In this document: in pieces, positions 43,345 to 52,936 of the stretch
How the letters are laid out: every line of letters begins with the position of its first letter
Position numbering within the stretch: position 1 is the first letter of the stretch
NCBI RefSeq assembly: GCF_016082275.1
Contig: NZ_MOWM01000003.1
Coordinates: 62,001-126,000 of the forward strand
DNA from: Variovorax sp. E3
GTDB taxonomy: Bacteria > Pseudomonadota > Gammaproteobacteria > Burkholderiales > Burkholderiaceae_C
DNA: 64,000 nt
Direction: 5' to 3'
The notes under the pieces: generated by a model
Seen by the model: the letters and a program-made list of their open reading frames with translations, nothing else
Told to the model about the DNA's origin: nothing
The model's database searches: none
Program-made: the position numbers and the translations under genes

Positions 43345-43885
43345 ACGCGCCCTGCTGCTCGCCTGTTTCGGCATTCTTGCCGGCTGCGCCTCGGGCAATC
43401 ACGACACCGACAACGCCGACTGGGCCCAGTCCGGCATGCCGCCGCCGCCCAAGCGCACCGAGACGGACAAGGAGTGGGCCGAAACCGCGGTTCCGCCGCC
43501 ACCGGCCTTCAGCGAGAGCCGCCTGCTGCCGATCGAGATGCCGCCGTACATGAGCCTGCAGTTCGGCGTCGACCCAAACACGATCGCCATCACGGGCGAC
43601 GGCATCGTGCGCTACGTGGTGGTCGCGCACAACCGCGCGGGCGGCGCCGTCAATGCCTTCTATGAAGGCGTGCGCTGCTCGACCTCGGAAATGAAGAGCT
43701 ATGCCCGCTACAACAGCGGCTCTTGGCAGGAAACGCCCAAGCCGGAGTGGAAGCGCTTCTACGACCTGAACTCCAACTACACCAAGGCGCTGGCCACCCA
43801 GGGCCTGTGCCGCGGCAATGCGCCGCGCGGCTCGGTCGGCGAAATGGTCCAGAACATCCGAAATCCGGTCCGGGAAGTGCAGTAA
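43295..43885 (+). CDS. CNP1-family lipoprotein
   Basis: 196 residues. The signal has a lipobox LAGC near residue 32 ([14 protein letters not shown]), so it is a predicted lipoprotein. The mature domain includes [31 protein letters not shown] and [17 protein letters not shown], matching the CNP1 family seen in Burkholderiales and neisserial relatives. Function unknown. It overlaps the end of rppH and is followed by a strong terminator. Confidence 0.85.
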   Translation: MNLLPTTTRPSFRRNAERALLLACFGILAGCASGNHDTDNADWAQSGMPPPPKRTETDKEWAETAVPPPPAFSESRLLPIEMPPYMSLQFGVDPNTIAITGDGIVRYVVVAHNRAGGAVNAFYEGVRCSTSEMKSYARYNSGSWQETPKPEWKRFYDLNSNYTKALATQGLCRGNAPRGSVGEMVQNIRNPVREVQ

Positions 43886-43892
43886 GCACAAT

Positions 43893-43925
43893 GACAAACG
43901 GGGCCTTGCGCCCCGTTGTCGTTTT
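43893..43925. terminator. Intrinsic terminator between convergent CNP1 and proB genes
   Basis: AACGGGGC pairs with GCCCCGTT (8 bp, loop CTTGC), extended by GACA/TGTC with one bulged base, followed on the plus strand by GTTTT. On the minus strand the T-run is poorer (TTTGTCAT), so it works best for the rppH-CNP1 unit but may also stop proB transcription. Confidence 0.8.
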
Positions 43926-45064
43926 CAGCTCGGCATGAGCACCATGTTGTCGCGGTGAACCATTTCCGGCTCCGCGACATAGCCCAGCAGGCGCTCGAAC
44001 TCGGACGAGGGCTTGCGGCACAGCAGGCGCGCCTCCACGCTCGAATAATTGGCCAGGCCTCGGGCCAGCTCCACGCCGTCGACATCGCGCACCGCGATCA
44101 CGTCGCCGCGCGAGAACTCGCCCGAAACACTCGTCATGCCGATCGGCAGCAGGCTCTTGCCCTCGGCCCGCACCTTGGCGGCCGCGCCGGCATCGACGAC
44201 GACGGCACCGCGCAACTGCAGGTGGTCGGCCATCCAGCGCTTGCGGGCCTGGTGCTTGGCGGTCTGCGCCACCAGCAGCGTGCCGATCGATTCACCACGC
44301 GTCAGCCGCAGCAGGGCATCGGATTCGCGACCCCAGGCGATGACCGTGGAAGCGCCCGAGCCGGCGGCGCGCTTGGCCGCCAGGATCTTGGTGATCATGC
44401 CGCCGCGACCGATGCTGGAGCCCGCGCCGCCCGCCATCGCCTCGAGCGCCGGGTCGCCCGCGGCAGCTTCGTGCACGAACTTCGCTTCCGGGTCCTTGCG
44501 CGGGTCGGCCGTGTAGAGGCCCTTCTGGTCCGTGAGGATGACCAACGCATCGGCCTCGACGAGGTTGGCCACGAGCGCGCCGAGCGTGTCGTTGTCGCCG
44601 AACTTGATCTCGTCGTTGACGACCGTGTCGTTCTCGTTGATGACCGGGACCACGCCCAGGCGAAGCAGCGTGACGAGGGTCGAGCGCGCATTGAGATAAC
44701 GCTCGCGGTCGGCCAGGTCGGCGTGGGTCAGCAGCACCTGGGCGCTGCCGATCTGGTTTTCGCGCAGCTTAGTCTCGTACATCTGGGCCAGGCCCATCTG
44801 GCCGACGGCCGCTGCCGCCTGCAGCTCATGGATTTCGTGCGGGCGGGTGCGCCAGCCGAGGCGCTTCATGCCCTCGGCGATGGCGCCGCTGGACACCATC
44901 ACCACCTCGCGGCCGTCGCGCACGAGTTCCGCGAGCTGACGGCACCATTCGCCGATGGCGCCTTCATCGAGACCGCGCCCCTCGTTGGTCACGAGGCTGG
45001 AGCCCACCTTGACGACGATACGGCGGGCGTCCCGCAAGGCGGTGGATCCAGAATTCGAAGTCAT
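43925..45064 (-). CDS. proB: Glutamate 5-kinase
   Basis: 379 residues from ATG 45064. The amino-acid kinase domain starts [17 protein letters not shown], with [35 protein letters not shown], and [17 protein letters not shown]-terminal PUA domain (about 285-365) is present. It phosphorylates glutamate in the first step of proline synthesis and is feedback-inhibited by proline in the family. Last gene of rplU-rpmA-obgE-proB, a conserved order. Confidence 0.96.
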   Translation of the reverse strand: MTSNSGSTALRDARRIVVKVGSSLVTNEGRGLDEGAIGEWCRQLAELVRDGREVVMVSSGAIAEGMKRLGWRTRPHEIHELQAAAAVGQMGLAQMYETKLRENQIGSAQVLLTHADLADRERYLNARSTLVTLLRLGVVPVINENDTVVNDEIKFGDNDTLGALVANLVEADALVILTDQKGLYTADPRKDPEAKFVHEAAAGDPALEAMAGGAGSSIGRGGMITKILAAKRAAGSGASTVIAWGRESDALLRLTRGESIGTLLVAQTAKHQARKRWMADHLQLRGAVVVDAGAAAKVRAEGKSLLPIGMTSVSGEFSRGDVIAVRDVDGVELARGLANYSSVEARLLCRKPSSEFERLLGYVAEPEMVHRDNMVLMPS

Positions 45065-45146
45065 GTCGGCTGTAGCGGGTCGTGAATGCTGCGTTGATTT
45101 TCTCAGTCTGTCGCGTGGCACCGGGAGATGCCGCGCCGGCCGCCCG

Positions 45147-46235
<1,089 letters not shown>

Positions 46236-46243
46236 TTACAAAT

Positions 46244-46267
46244 GAAGAAGCCCCGGCAAAGCGGGGC
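46244..46267 (-). terminator. Hairpin between rpmA and obgE (attenuator-like)
   Basis: GCCCCG (46250-46255) and CGGGGC (46262-46267) form a 6-bp stem. On the minus strand it is followed by TTCTTC. It probably gives partial termination after the ribosomal genes, lowering obgE-proB expression. Confidence 0.5.
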
Positions 46268-46293
46268 CTCGGGAGGTCGAAGTGACTCGAGGC

Positions 46294-46554
46294 TTACGCC
46301 GCGGGCGTCACGTTGACCGTGTGCTTGTTCAGCGCACCCTTTTGACCGAACGACACGTGGCCGTCGACCAGGGCGAAGAGCGTGTGGTCCTTGCCCACGC
46401 CGACGTTCACGCCGGGGTGGAACTGGGTGCCGCGCTGGCGCACGATGATCGAGCCTGCGCTGATCAGTTCGCCGCCGAAGGCCTTCACGCCGAGCATCTT
46501 GGGCTTGGAATCGCGCCCGTTTCGCGTTGAGCCGCCGCCTTTTTTCTGTGCCAT
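46294..46554 (-). CDS. rpmA: Ribosomal protein L27
   Basis: 86 residues, starting [20 protein letters not shown], the typical L27 N-terminus reaching the peptidyl-transferase centre, followed by [15 protein letters not shown]. Full length. 12 bases after rplU. Confidence 0.98.
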   Translation of the reverse strand: MAQKKGGGSTRNGRDSKPKMLGVKAFGGELISAGSIIVRQRGTQFHPGVNVGVGKDHTLFALVDGHVSFGQKGALNKHTVNVTPAA

Positions 46555-46566
46555 GGAATGTGCTCC

Positions 46567-46878
46567 TTAGCCGGCGATCGCGCCGATTTGCAGTTCGGTG
46601 AACTGCTGGCGATGGCCTTGACGTTTCTGATAGTGCTTGCGACGGCGCATCTTGAAGATGCCGACCTTGTCGTGCTTGCCGTGCGACAGTACCGTGACTG
46701 TCACCGTTGCGCCGGACACCAGGGGCGTGCCAACCTTGATTTCAGCGCCGTTTCCGACGGCCAGAACCTGGTCGATCACGATTTCCTGGCCTACGTCCGC
46801 AGCAATCTGTTCTACTTTAATTTTTTCGCCGGAAGCAACGCGATACTGCTTGCCGCCGGTTTTTATGACCGCGTACAT
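46567..46878 (-). CDS. rplU: Ribosomal protein L21
   Basis: 103 residues, starting [20 protein letters not shown] with the L21 signature [10 protein letters not shown] at the end ([17 protein letters not shown]). Full length. First gene of the rplU-rpmA-obgE-proB unit; the tiny ribosomal genes are followed by slower-needed genes behind a hairpin. Confidence 0.98.
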   Translation of the reverse strand: MYAVIKTGGKQYRVASGEKIKVEQIAADVGQEIVIDQVLAVGNGAEIKVGTPLVSGATVTVTVLSHGKHDKVGIFKMRRRKHYQKRQGHRQQFTELQIGAIAG

Positions 46879-46928
46879 GTAAACCTCTTAGAAATTGAGT
46901 CTCCGCAGCGAATTCCGCAGAGCCCAAG

Positions 46929-46957
46929 ATTATAGCGCGGTTTGTGTTCGCCAACCA
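46929..46957 (-). promoter_or_regulatory. Candidate rplU promoter
   Basis: On the minus strand a perfect TATAAT (46934-46929) lies about 50 bases before rplU. A weak TGGTTG (46957-46952) is 17 bases further upstream. A -35 is not convincing, but ribosomal operon promoters with a strong -10 are plausible. Confidence 0.45.
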
Positions 46958-46998
46958 GCCCCTGCCCCGCGGGCTCCTCGCGGAACGTAACGGCTCCC

Positions 46999-47004
46999 TA
47001 TAAT
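46999..47004 (+). promoter_or_regulatory. TATAAT -10 box for ispB
   Basis: Perfect TATAAT about 58 bases before the ispB TTG start, in the divergent rplU-ispB gap. No consensus -35 seen. Confidence 0.4.
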
Positions 47005-47062
47005 TTGCGCGTCCCGGCCCCTGGGCCGCCCTTACTTCCAGCAGCGCCCCCGCGCCTTCGCC

Positions 47063-48055
47063 TTGCCAGTTCCCGCCGCCGACACCTCCCCCACCGCCAC
47101 CGTGCTGGACCTGATTGCCGGCGACATGGTCGAAGTCGACCGCGTGATCGCCCGCCGCCTCGACACGGGCGTGCCGCTGGTCAGCCAGGTTTCCAAGTAC
47201 ATCATCTCGGCGGGCGGCAAACGCCTGCGACCGGCGCTGCTGCTCCTCATGTCGGGCGCGCTGAACTACACGGGCGAACAGCGCTTCAATCTGGCCGCCG
47301 TGGTGGAGTTCATTCATACGGCCACACTGTTGCACGACGACGTCGTCGATGAATCGACCCTGCGGCGCGGGCGCGCAACGGCCAACGAGTCGTTCGGCAA
47401 CCCGGCGAGCGTGCTGGTCGGCGACTTCCTCTACTCGCGCGCCTTCCAGATGATGTTGGATGCCAACAACATGCGCATCATGCAGATCCTGGCCGAAGCG
47501 ACCAACGTGATTGCCGAGGGCGAAGTGCTCCAGCTGATGAACATGCATGACGCATCGCTGGACGAAGCCGCCTATCTGCGCGTCATCCGCTCGAAGACCG
47601 CCAAGCTCTTCGAAGCCAGCACCCGGCTCGCGGCCGTGCTGGCGGGCGCCACACCCGAAGTCGAGGAAGCCTGCGCCACTTACGGACAGGCGCTGGGCAC
47701 CGCATTTCAGGTGATCGACGACGTGCTGGACTACGCAGGCGACGCCAATGAGCTGGGCAAGAACGTCGGCGACGACCTGCGCGAAGGCAAGACCACGCTA
47801 CCGCTCATCTTCGCGATGCAGCGCGGAACGTCGGCGCAAAGCCAGCTGGTGCGTGCGGCCATCGAGGCCGGAGACACCTCTCAACTGGCCAATGTCGTCC
47901 AGATCGTTCGCGAAACCGGGGCACTCGACGCGTCTCGCGAAGCCGCCGCAGCGGAAGCTCGGCGCGCAATTAATGCATTAGATGGCTTTCCATCCAATTT
48001 GCACGCTTCAGGTTTGCTACAATTGGCGGCTCAGTTGCTTGAGCGACGTACCTGA
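47063..48055 (+). CDS. ispB: Octaprenyl diphosphate synthase (polyprenyl synthetase)
   Basis: 330 residues if the TTG at 47063 is the start. No Shine-Dalgarno is visible, so the exact start is uncertain. The two Asp-rich motifs are LLHDDVVDES and FQVIDDVLDYAGD, with the GGKRLRPALLLL element. It builds the long prenyl tail of ubiquinone from farnesyl diphosphate and IPP, complementing the ubi cluster at 12-16 kb. It lies between the ribosomal operon and a tRNA-Pro gene. Confidence 0.92.
   Translation: MPVPAADTSPTATVLDLIAGDMVEVDRVIARRLDTGVPLVSQVSKYIISAGGKRLRPALLLLMSGALNYTGEQRFNLAAVVEFIHTATLLHDDVVDESTLRRGRATANESFGNPASVLVGDFLYSRAFQMMLDANNMRIMQILAEATNVIAEGEVLQLMNMHDASLDEAAYLRVIRSKTAKLFEASTRLAAVLAGATPEVEEACATYGQALGTAFQVIDDVLDYAGDANELGKNVGDDLREGKTTLPLIFAMQRGTSAQSQLVRAAIEAGDTSQLANVVQIVRETGALDASREAAAAEARRAINALDGFPSNLHASGLLQLAAQLLERRT
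48018..48023 (+). promoter_or_regulatory. Possible -10 box for tRNA-Pro inside the end of ispB
   Basis: TACAAT at 48018-48023, inside the ispB 3' end and about 80 bases before the tRNA. TTGCAC at 47999 is too close (13-base spacer) for a standard -35. Weak. Confidence 0.3.
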
Positions 48056-48105
48056 ACACCTCTCGTGAGTTGGCATCTAGGACGAGTTCTTTTCTTGCAA
48101 CCAAT

Positions 48106-48182
48106 CGGGGTGTAGCTTAGCCTGGTAGAGCGCTACGTTCGGGACGTAGAGGCCGGAGGTTCGAATCCTCTCACCCCGACCA
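48106..48182 (+). tRNA. tRNA-Pro, anticodon CGG
   Basis: Cloverleaf seen by eye: acceptor CGGGGTG pairs with CACCCCG, D-arm with AGCCTGGTAGAGC, anticodon stem CTACG/CGTAG with loop TTCGGGA giving anticodon CGG, T-loop GGTTCGAATCC, discriminator A and encoded CCA. It reads the CCG proline codon, common in GC-rich genomes. Confidence 0.95.
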
Positions 48183-48295
48183 GCCTTTGGCTGGCATAAA
48201 TAAATGGCCATGCCTGTTGCTGTGTAGCGATTTACAGCACGGGAGTGTTCAGCGATGATCGTGAAGCACTTTTTCACATCTTTTGCATTCGCTGA

Positions 48296-50029
48296 ATGGC
48301 CGCTGCCGAACTTCCAGTCAAAGAATCCGCGCAGATAGCGCTTCCCGGGCTTGCGCGTGCCTTGGTTTCGGCCGGCAAGCTTCCTGCCAAGACGGCGGAA
48401 GACATCTATCAAAAGTCGCTGAGCGGCCGCACCAGCTTCATTGCTGAGCTGACCGGCACCGGCGCCGTGTCGGCCGCCGACCTCGCCCACACCCTCTCCA
48501 GCGCCTTCGGCGCCCCGCTGCTCGACCTCGACGCCATCGATCACCAGCGCCTGCCCAAGGACCTGCTCGACCCGAAGCTGTGCCACGCCTACCGCATCGT
48601 CGTTCTCAGCAAGCGCAATAACCGGCTGATCGTTGCCACGGCCGATCCTTCCGACCAACAGGCGGTGGAGAAGATCAAGTTCGCCTCCCAGATGGGTGTC
48701 GACTGGGTCATCGCCGAATACGACAAGCTGTCGCGCATGATCGAAGCCGCCGCCGTGAGCGCCGCGGAGACCATCAACAGCATCGTCGGCAGCGAGTTCG
48801 AATTCGACGAGGTCACCGCCGATACCTCGGGCGATGCCAATGAGCAGGCCATCGCCGAAGTCGAAGACGCACCGGTCGTGCGCTTCCTCCACAAGATGCT
48901 GCTCGACGCCGTCGGCATGCGCGCCTCGGACATCCACTTCGAGCCCTACGAGCACCACTATCGCGTGCGCTTCCGTGTCGACGGCGAGTTGCGCGAGATC
49001 GCCAGCCCGCCCACCGTCATCAAGGACAAGCTCGCCTCCCGCATCAAGGTCATTTCCCGGCTCGACATCTCCGAGAAACGCGTGCCGCAAGACGGCCGCA
49101 TGAAGCTCAAGATCGGGCCCGACCGCGTGATCGACTTTCGCGTGAGCACGCTGCCCACGCTGTTCGGCGAGAAGATCGTCGTTCGTATTCTCGACCCCAG
49201 CAGCGCCCGCCTGGGCATCGATGCGCTGGGCTACGACGCCGACGAAAAGGCGCGGCTGCTGCACGCCATCGGACGCCCCTACGGCATGGTGCTGGTGACC
49301 GGCCCGACGGGTTCGGGCAAGACGGTGTCCCTCTACACCTGCCTGAACCTGCTGAACCAGCCGGGCGTGAACATCGCCACGGCGGAAGACCCGTCGGAAA
49401 TCAACCTGCCGGGCGTCAACCAGGTCAACGTCAACGAGCGTGCGGGCCTGACTTTCGCGGCGGCGCTGCGCGCCTTCCTGCGGCAGGATCCCGACATCAT
49501 CATGGTCGGCGAAATCCGCGACCTCGAGACGGCCGACATTTCGATCAAGGCCGCGCAAACGGGCCACCTGGTGCTCTCGACGCTGCACACCAACGACGCG
49601 CCGACCACGCTCACGCGCATGCGCAACATGGGCATCGCGCCGTTCAATATCGCGTCGAGCGTGATCCTGATCACCGCGCAACGCCTGGCACGGCGGCTGT
49701 GCACTGTCTGCCGCGCACCGGCCGACATGCCGCGCGAGGCATTGATCGACGCCGGCTTCAGCGAAGAACAACTGGACGGCACCTGGAAGCCTTACCGGCC
49801 CGTCGGCTGCTCCGCCTGCAGCGGCGGCTACAAAGGCCGCGTCGGCATCTACCAGGTGATGCCGATCACCGAAGCCATCCAGGAAATCATCCTGCGCGAT
49901 GGCAGCGCACTCGACATCGCGCAGCAGTCCGAACGGGAAGGCGTACGCTCGCTGCGCCAGTCGGGCCTGCGAAAAGTCATGCAAGGTCTCACTTCGCTGG
50001 AAGAAGTGGTGGCCTGCACCAACGAATAA
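48296..50029 (+). CDS. pilB: Type IV pilus assembly ATPase PilB
   Basis: 577 residues. An N-terminal GspE/MshE N-domain (about 15-150), then the extension ATPase with DIHFEPYEHHYRVRFRVDG, Walker A GPTGSGKT at 336-343, the Asp box and Walker B (DPDIIMVGEIRD), His box (TGHLVLSTLHTND), and a CxxC zinc pair (CTVCRAP; CSACSGG). It powers pilin polymerisation at the inner membrane. pilC and pilD follow closely. Confidence 0.96.
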   Translation: MAAAELPVKESAQIALPGLARALVSAGKLPAKTAEDIYQKSLSGRTSFIAELTGTGAVSAADLAHTLSSAFGAPLLDLDAIDHQRLPKDLLDPKLCHAYRIVVLSKRNNRLIVATADPSDQQAVEKIKFASQMGVDWVIAEYDKLSRMIEAAAVSAAETINSIVGSEFEFDEVTADTSGDANEQAIAEVEDAPVVRFLHKMLLDAVGMRASDIHFEPYEHHYRVRFRVDGELREIASPPTVIKDKLASRIKVISRLDISEKRVPQDGRMKLKIGPDRVIDFRVSTLPTLFGEKIVVRILDPSSARLGIDALGYDADEKARLLHAIGRPYGMVLVTGPTGSGKTVSLYTCLNLLNQPGVNIATAEDPSEINLPGVNQVNVNERAGLTFAAALRAFLRQDPDIIMVGEIRDLETADISIKAAQTGHLVLSTLHTNDAPTTLTRMRNMGIAPFNIASSVILITAQRLARRLCTVCRAPADMPREALIDAGFSEEQLDGTWKPYRPVGCSACSGGYKGRVGIYQVMPITEAIQEIILRDGSALDIAQQSEREGVRSLRQSGLRKVMQGLTSLEEVVACTNE

Positions 50030-50055
50030 CGCACACACTGAATACCGGAGATCGA

Positions 50056-51285
50056 ATGGCAACAGTGGCATCCTCCCGCTCCCAGCCCACGCACAAGGAA
50101 TTTGTCTTCGAGTGGGAAGGCAAGGACCGCAACGGCAAGCTGGTGCGCGGCGAACTTCGGGCCGCCGGCGAAAACCAGGTGCAGGCCGCATTGCGCCGCC
50201 AGGGCGTGCTCGCCTCGAAGATCAAGAAGCGGCGGATGCGCTCGGGTAAAGCCATCAAGCCCAAGGACATCGCCATCTTCACGCGCCAACTGGCAACGAT
50301 GATGAAAGCCGGCGTACCGCTGATGCAGTCCTTCGACATCGTCGGGCGCGGCAATGCGAACGCGAGCGTGGCCAAGCTGCTGAACGACATTCGCAGCGAC
50401 GTGGAAACCGGTACGTCGCTGTCGGCTGCGTTTCGCAAGTTTCCGAAGTACTTCGACACCCTGTACTGCAATCTGGTGGAAGCCGGTGAGGCCGCCGGTA
50501 TCCTGGAAGACCTGCTGGACCGGCTAGCCACCTACATGGAAAAAACCGAGGCGATCAAGTCGAAGATCAAGTCGGCGCTGATGTACCCGACCTCGGTGGT
50601 CGTGGTGGCCTTCGTGGTCGTGGCCATCATCATGATCTTCGTGATCCCTGCGTTCAAGCAGGTGTTCACGTCGTTCGGCGCCGATCTGCCCGCGCCCACG
50701 CTGTTTGTCATGGCGATGAGTGAATATTTCGTCTCGTACTGGTGGCTGATCTTTGGCGGCATCGGAGGCGGGATCTATTTCTTCCTGCAGGCCTGGAAAC
50801 GCAACGAGCGCTTCCAGAAGGTCATGGACCGCCTGCTGCTGCGCATCCCGATCTTCGGCGCGCTGATCGAAAAGTCGTGCATTGCCCGCTGGACCCGTAC
50901 GTTGGCGACCATGTTCGCTGCCGGTGTGCCGCTGGTCGAAGCCCTGGACTCGGTGGGCGGTGCCTCGGGCAATTCCGTCTACGGTGATGCCACGGCCAAG
51001 ATCCAGCAGGAAGTGTCGACCGGCACCAGCCTCACCACGGCCATGACCAATGCCAACCTGTTCCCGTCGATGGTGATCCAGATGACGTCCATCGGCGAGG
51101 AATCCGGCTCTATCGACCACATGCTGGGCAAGGCCGCAGACTTCTACGAATCCGAAGTGGACGACATGGTCGCGGGCCTGTCGAGCCTGATGGAGCCCAT
51201 CATCATCGTGTTCCTGGGCACCATCATCGGCGGCATCGTGGTGTCGATGTACCTGCCCATCTTCAAGCTGGGCCAGGTCGTCTGA
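50056..51285 (+). CDS. pilC: Type IV pilus inner-membrane platform protein PilC
   Basis: 409 residues. Two T2SS-F domains (IAIFTRQLATMMKAGVPLMQ near 75-94; ARWTRTLATMFAAGVPLVEA in the second half) with three membrane segments. It recruits PilB and helps pilin extraction. GGAG lies upstream of ATG 50056. Its stop overlaps the pilD start (TGATG). Confidence 0.96.
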   Translation: MATVASSRSQPTHKEFVFEWEGKDRNGKLVRGELRAAGENQVQAALRRQGVLASKIKKRRMRSGKAIKPKDIAIFTRQLATMMKAGVPLMQSFDIVGRGNANASVAKLLNDIRSDVETGTSLSAAFRKFPKYFDTLYCNLVEAGEAAGILEDLLDRLATYMEKTEAIKSKIKSALMYPTSVVVVAFVVVAIIMIFVIPAFKQVFTSFGADLPAPTLFVMAMSEYFVSYWWLIFGGIGGGIYFFLQAWKRNERFQKVMDRLLLRIPIFGALIEKSCIARWTRTLATMFAAGVPLVEALDSVGGASGNSVYGDATAKIQQEVSTGTSLTTAMTNANLFPSMVIQMTSIGEESGSIDHMLGKAADFYESEVDDMVAGLSSLMEPIIIVFLGTIIGGIVVSMYLPIFKLGQVV

Positions 51286-52250
51286 TGCTCGTGTCGAGGG
51301 AGTTCGACACCGCGTTCGCCGGTGTCCTGGGGCTATTGATCGGCAGCTTCCTGAACGTGGTGATCTACCGCACGCCGGTCATGATGTACCGGGGCTGGCT
51401 GGCCGACGCCGTCGCCAATCTCATGTCGTCCAAGGACGTGCCGTCGCTGTGGTCGCTGGTCTTCGGTCCGAAGGCTGTGCCCCCGGCAGGGCTCGAAGCG
51501 GCGGCCGACAAGGCGGCGGTGGCCATCGAGGCCCTGCCCCCCTTCGATCTCACGCGGCCCGCATCGCGCTGCGGAAACTGCGGCCACAAGATCCGCTGGT
51601 ACCAGAACATCCCGGTGCTGAGCTACCTGGTGCTGCGTGGTCGCTGCGGCGCGTGCAAGACCGCCATCAGCCCGCGCTACCCCTTGGTCGAGCTGATCAC
51701 GGGCGGCCTCTTCGCCCTGTGCGCGTACCGCTTCGGCATCACCCCTGCCGGCGCCTTGTGGGCCGCGTTCGGGGCCTTGCTGATCTGCCAGTTCCTGATC
51801 GACTTCGACACCCAGTTCCTGCCCGATTCGCTCAACTACCCGCTGCTCTGGCTCGGCCTCATCGGCGCGGCCGCGGGCTGGACCGGCGTCTCGCTGAATG
51901 CCTCCGTCTGGGGAGCCGTGTTCGGCTACCTGAGCCTCTGGCTTGTGTACCATGGCTTTCGCCTGATCACGGGCAAGGAAGGCATGGGCTATGGCGACTT
52001 CAAACTGCTCGCCGCGCTGGGCGCGTGGCTGGGGGCCGACTACCTCATCGCGATCATCCTCGTCTCTTCGCTGGTGGGCGCGGTGATCGGCCTGACACTG
52101 CGCTTTGCCGGCAAGCTGGCGCACAAGGACATTCCGATCGCCTTCGGCCCCTTCCTGGCCGGCGCGGGCCTGATCTGCCTCGTGGCGGGTCCGGACCTCG
52201 TGAGGCAATGGATTCCGTTCGCGTTCCCCCTGGGCGCGCTGGTCCATTGA
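51285..52250 (+). CDS. pilD: Prepilin peptidase / N-methyltransferase PilD
   Basis: 321 residues. It cleaves and N-methylates prepilins. Catalytic aspartates lie in LIDFDTQFLPD (171-181) and GYGDFK (Asp238). The zinc-type Cys pairs are Cys96/Cys99 (CGNCGH) and Cys121/Cys124 (CGACKT). About 45 extra residues lie between the first membrane helix and the Cys pairs (about 38-88), making it longer than the usual ~290. Coupled to pilC, and 8 bases before coaE. Confidence 0.95.
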   Translation: MLVSREFDTAFAGVLGLLIGSFLNVVIYRTPVMMYRGWLADAVANLMSSKDVPSLWSLVFGPKAVPPAGLEAAADKAAVAIEALPPFDLTRPASRCGNCGHKIRWYQNIPVLSYLVLRGRCGACKTAISPRYPLVELITGGLFALCAYRFGITPAGALWAAFGALLICQFLIDFDTQFLPDSLNYPLLWLGLIGAAAGWTGVSLNASVWGAVFGYLSLWLVYHGFRLITGKEGMGYGDFKLLAALGAWLGADYLIAIILVSSLVGAVIGLTLRFAGKLAHKDIPIAFGPFLAGAGLICLVAGPDLVRQWIPFAFPLGALVH

Positions 52251-52258
52251 TCCACGCC

Positions 52259-52867
52259 ATGGTGCGGCGCATCGGATTGACCGGCGGCATCGGCAGCGGC
52301 AAGAGCACGGTGGCCTCGCTGCTGGTGGCGCGGGGGGCCGTGCTGGTCGACACCGACGCGATCGCCCGCGCGATCGCGCTACCGGGCGGCATTGCCATGC
52401 CGGCCCTTGAGGCGGCGTTCGGTCCCGGCATCCTCGGGCCCGACGGCGGTCTCGACCGGGCTGCCATGCGGCAGCTCGTGTTCACCGACGTGGGGGCCAA
52501 GGCCCGCCTCGAATCCATCCTGCATCCGCTGATCGGCACGGAAACCCAGCGCCAGGCGGCTGCTGCAGGTCCCGATGCCATCGTGGTGTTCGACGTGCCC
52601 CTGCTGGTCGAATCGGGGCGCTGGCGCGCCATCGTGGACCGCGTGCTGGTGGTCGACGCCACCGAAGAAACCCAGCTGAAACGCGTCGTTGCCCGCTCGG
52701 GCTGGACACCCGAAGCCGTGCAGGCCGTGATCGCCCAGCAAGCCCCGCGCAGGGCCCGCCGGGCCGCCGCGGACGCGGTGCTTTACAACGAGTCCCTGAG
52801 CCTCGATGAACTCGACGAACAGGTGTGGGGTCTCTGGAAACGGTGGGTTCCGGCGAGCACGCGATAA
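52259..52867 (+). CDS. coaE: Dephospho-CoA kinase
   Basis: 202 residues from ATG 52259. P-loop GGIGSGKST at 9-17, DTDAIAR as the substrate motif, and FDVPLLVESGRW of the lid region. It adds the 3' phosphate to dephospho-CoA in the last step of CoA synthesis. It follows pilD as in many betaproteobacteria, but zapD, its usual next neighbour, is displaced by 2.5 kb of acyl-transfer genes. Confidence 0.95.
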   Translation: MVRRIGLTGGIGSGKSTVASLLVARGAVLVDTDAIARAIALPGGIAMPALEAAFGPGILGPDGGLDRAAMRQLVFTDVGAKARLESILHPLIGTETQRQAAAAGPDAIVVFDVPLLVESGRWRAIVDRVLVVDATEETQLKRVVARSGWTPEAVQAVIAQQAPRRARRAAADAVLYNESLSLDELDEQVWGLWKRWVPASTR

Positions 52868-52936
52868 TTTGGGATTGACGCCGCGACGGCTACACGACGA
52901 TCACGTCAAACGGCGCACGCCTCAGCGCCCCTCACG

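Noticed and set aside
48106..48182. tRNA-Pro as an integration site for a mobile island
   Set aside because: No integrase and no duplicated tRNA 3' end was seen within the window.
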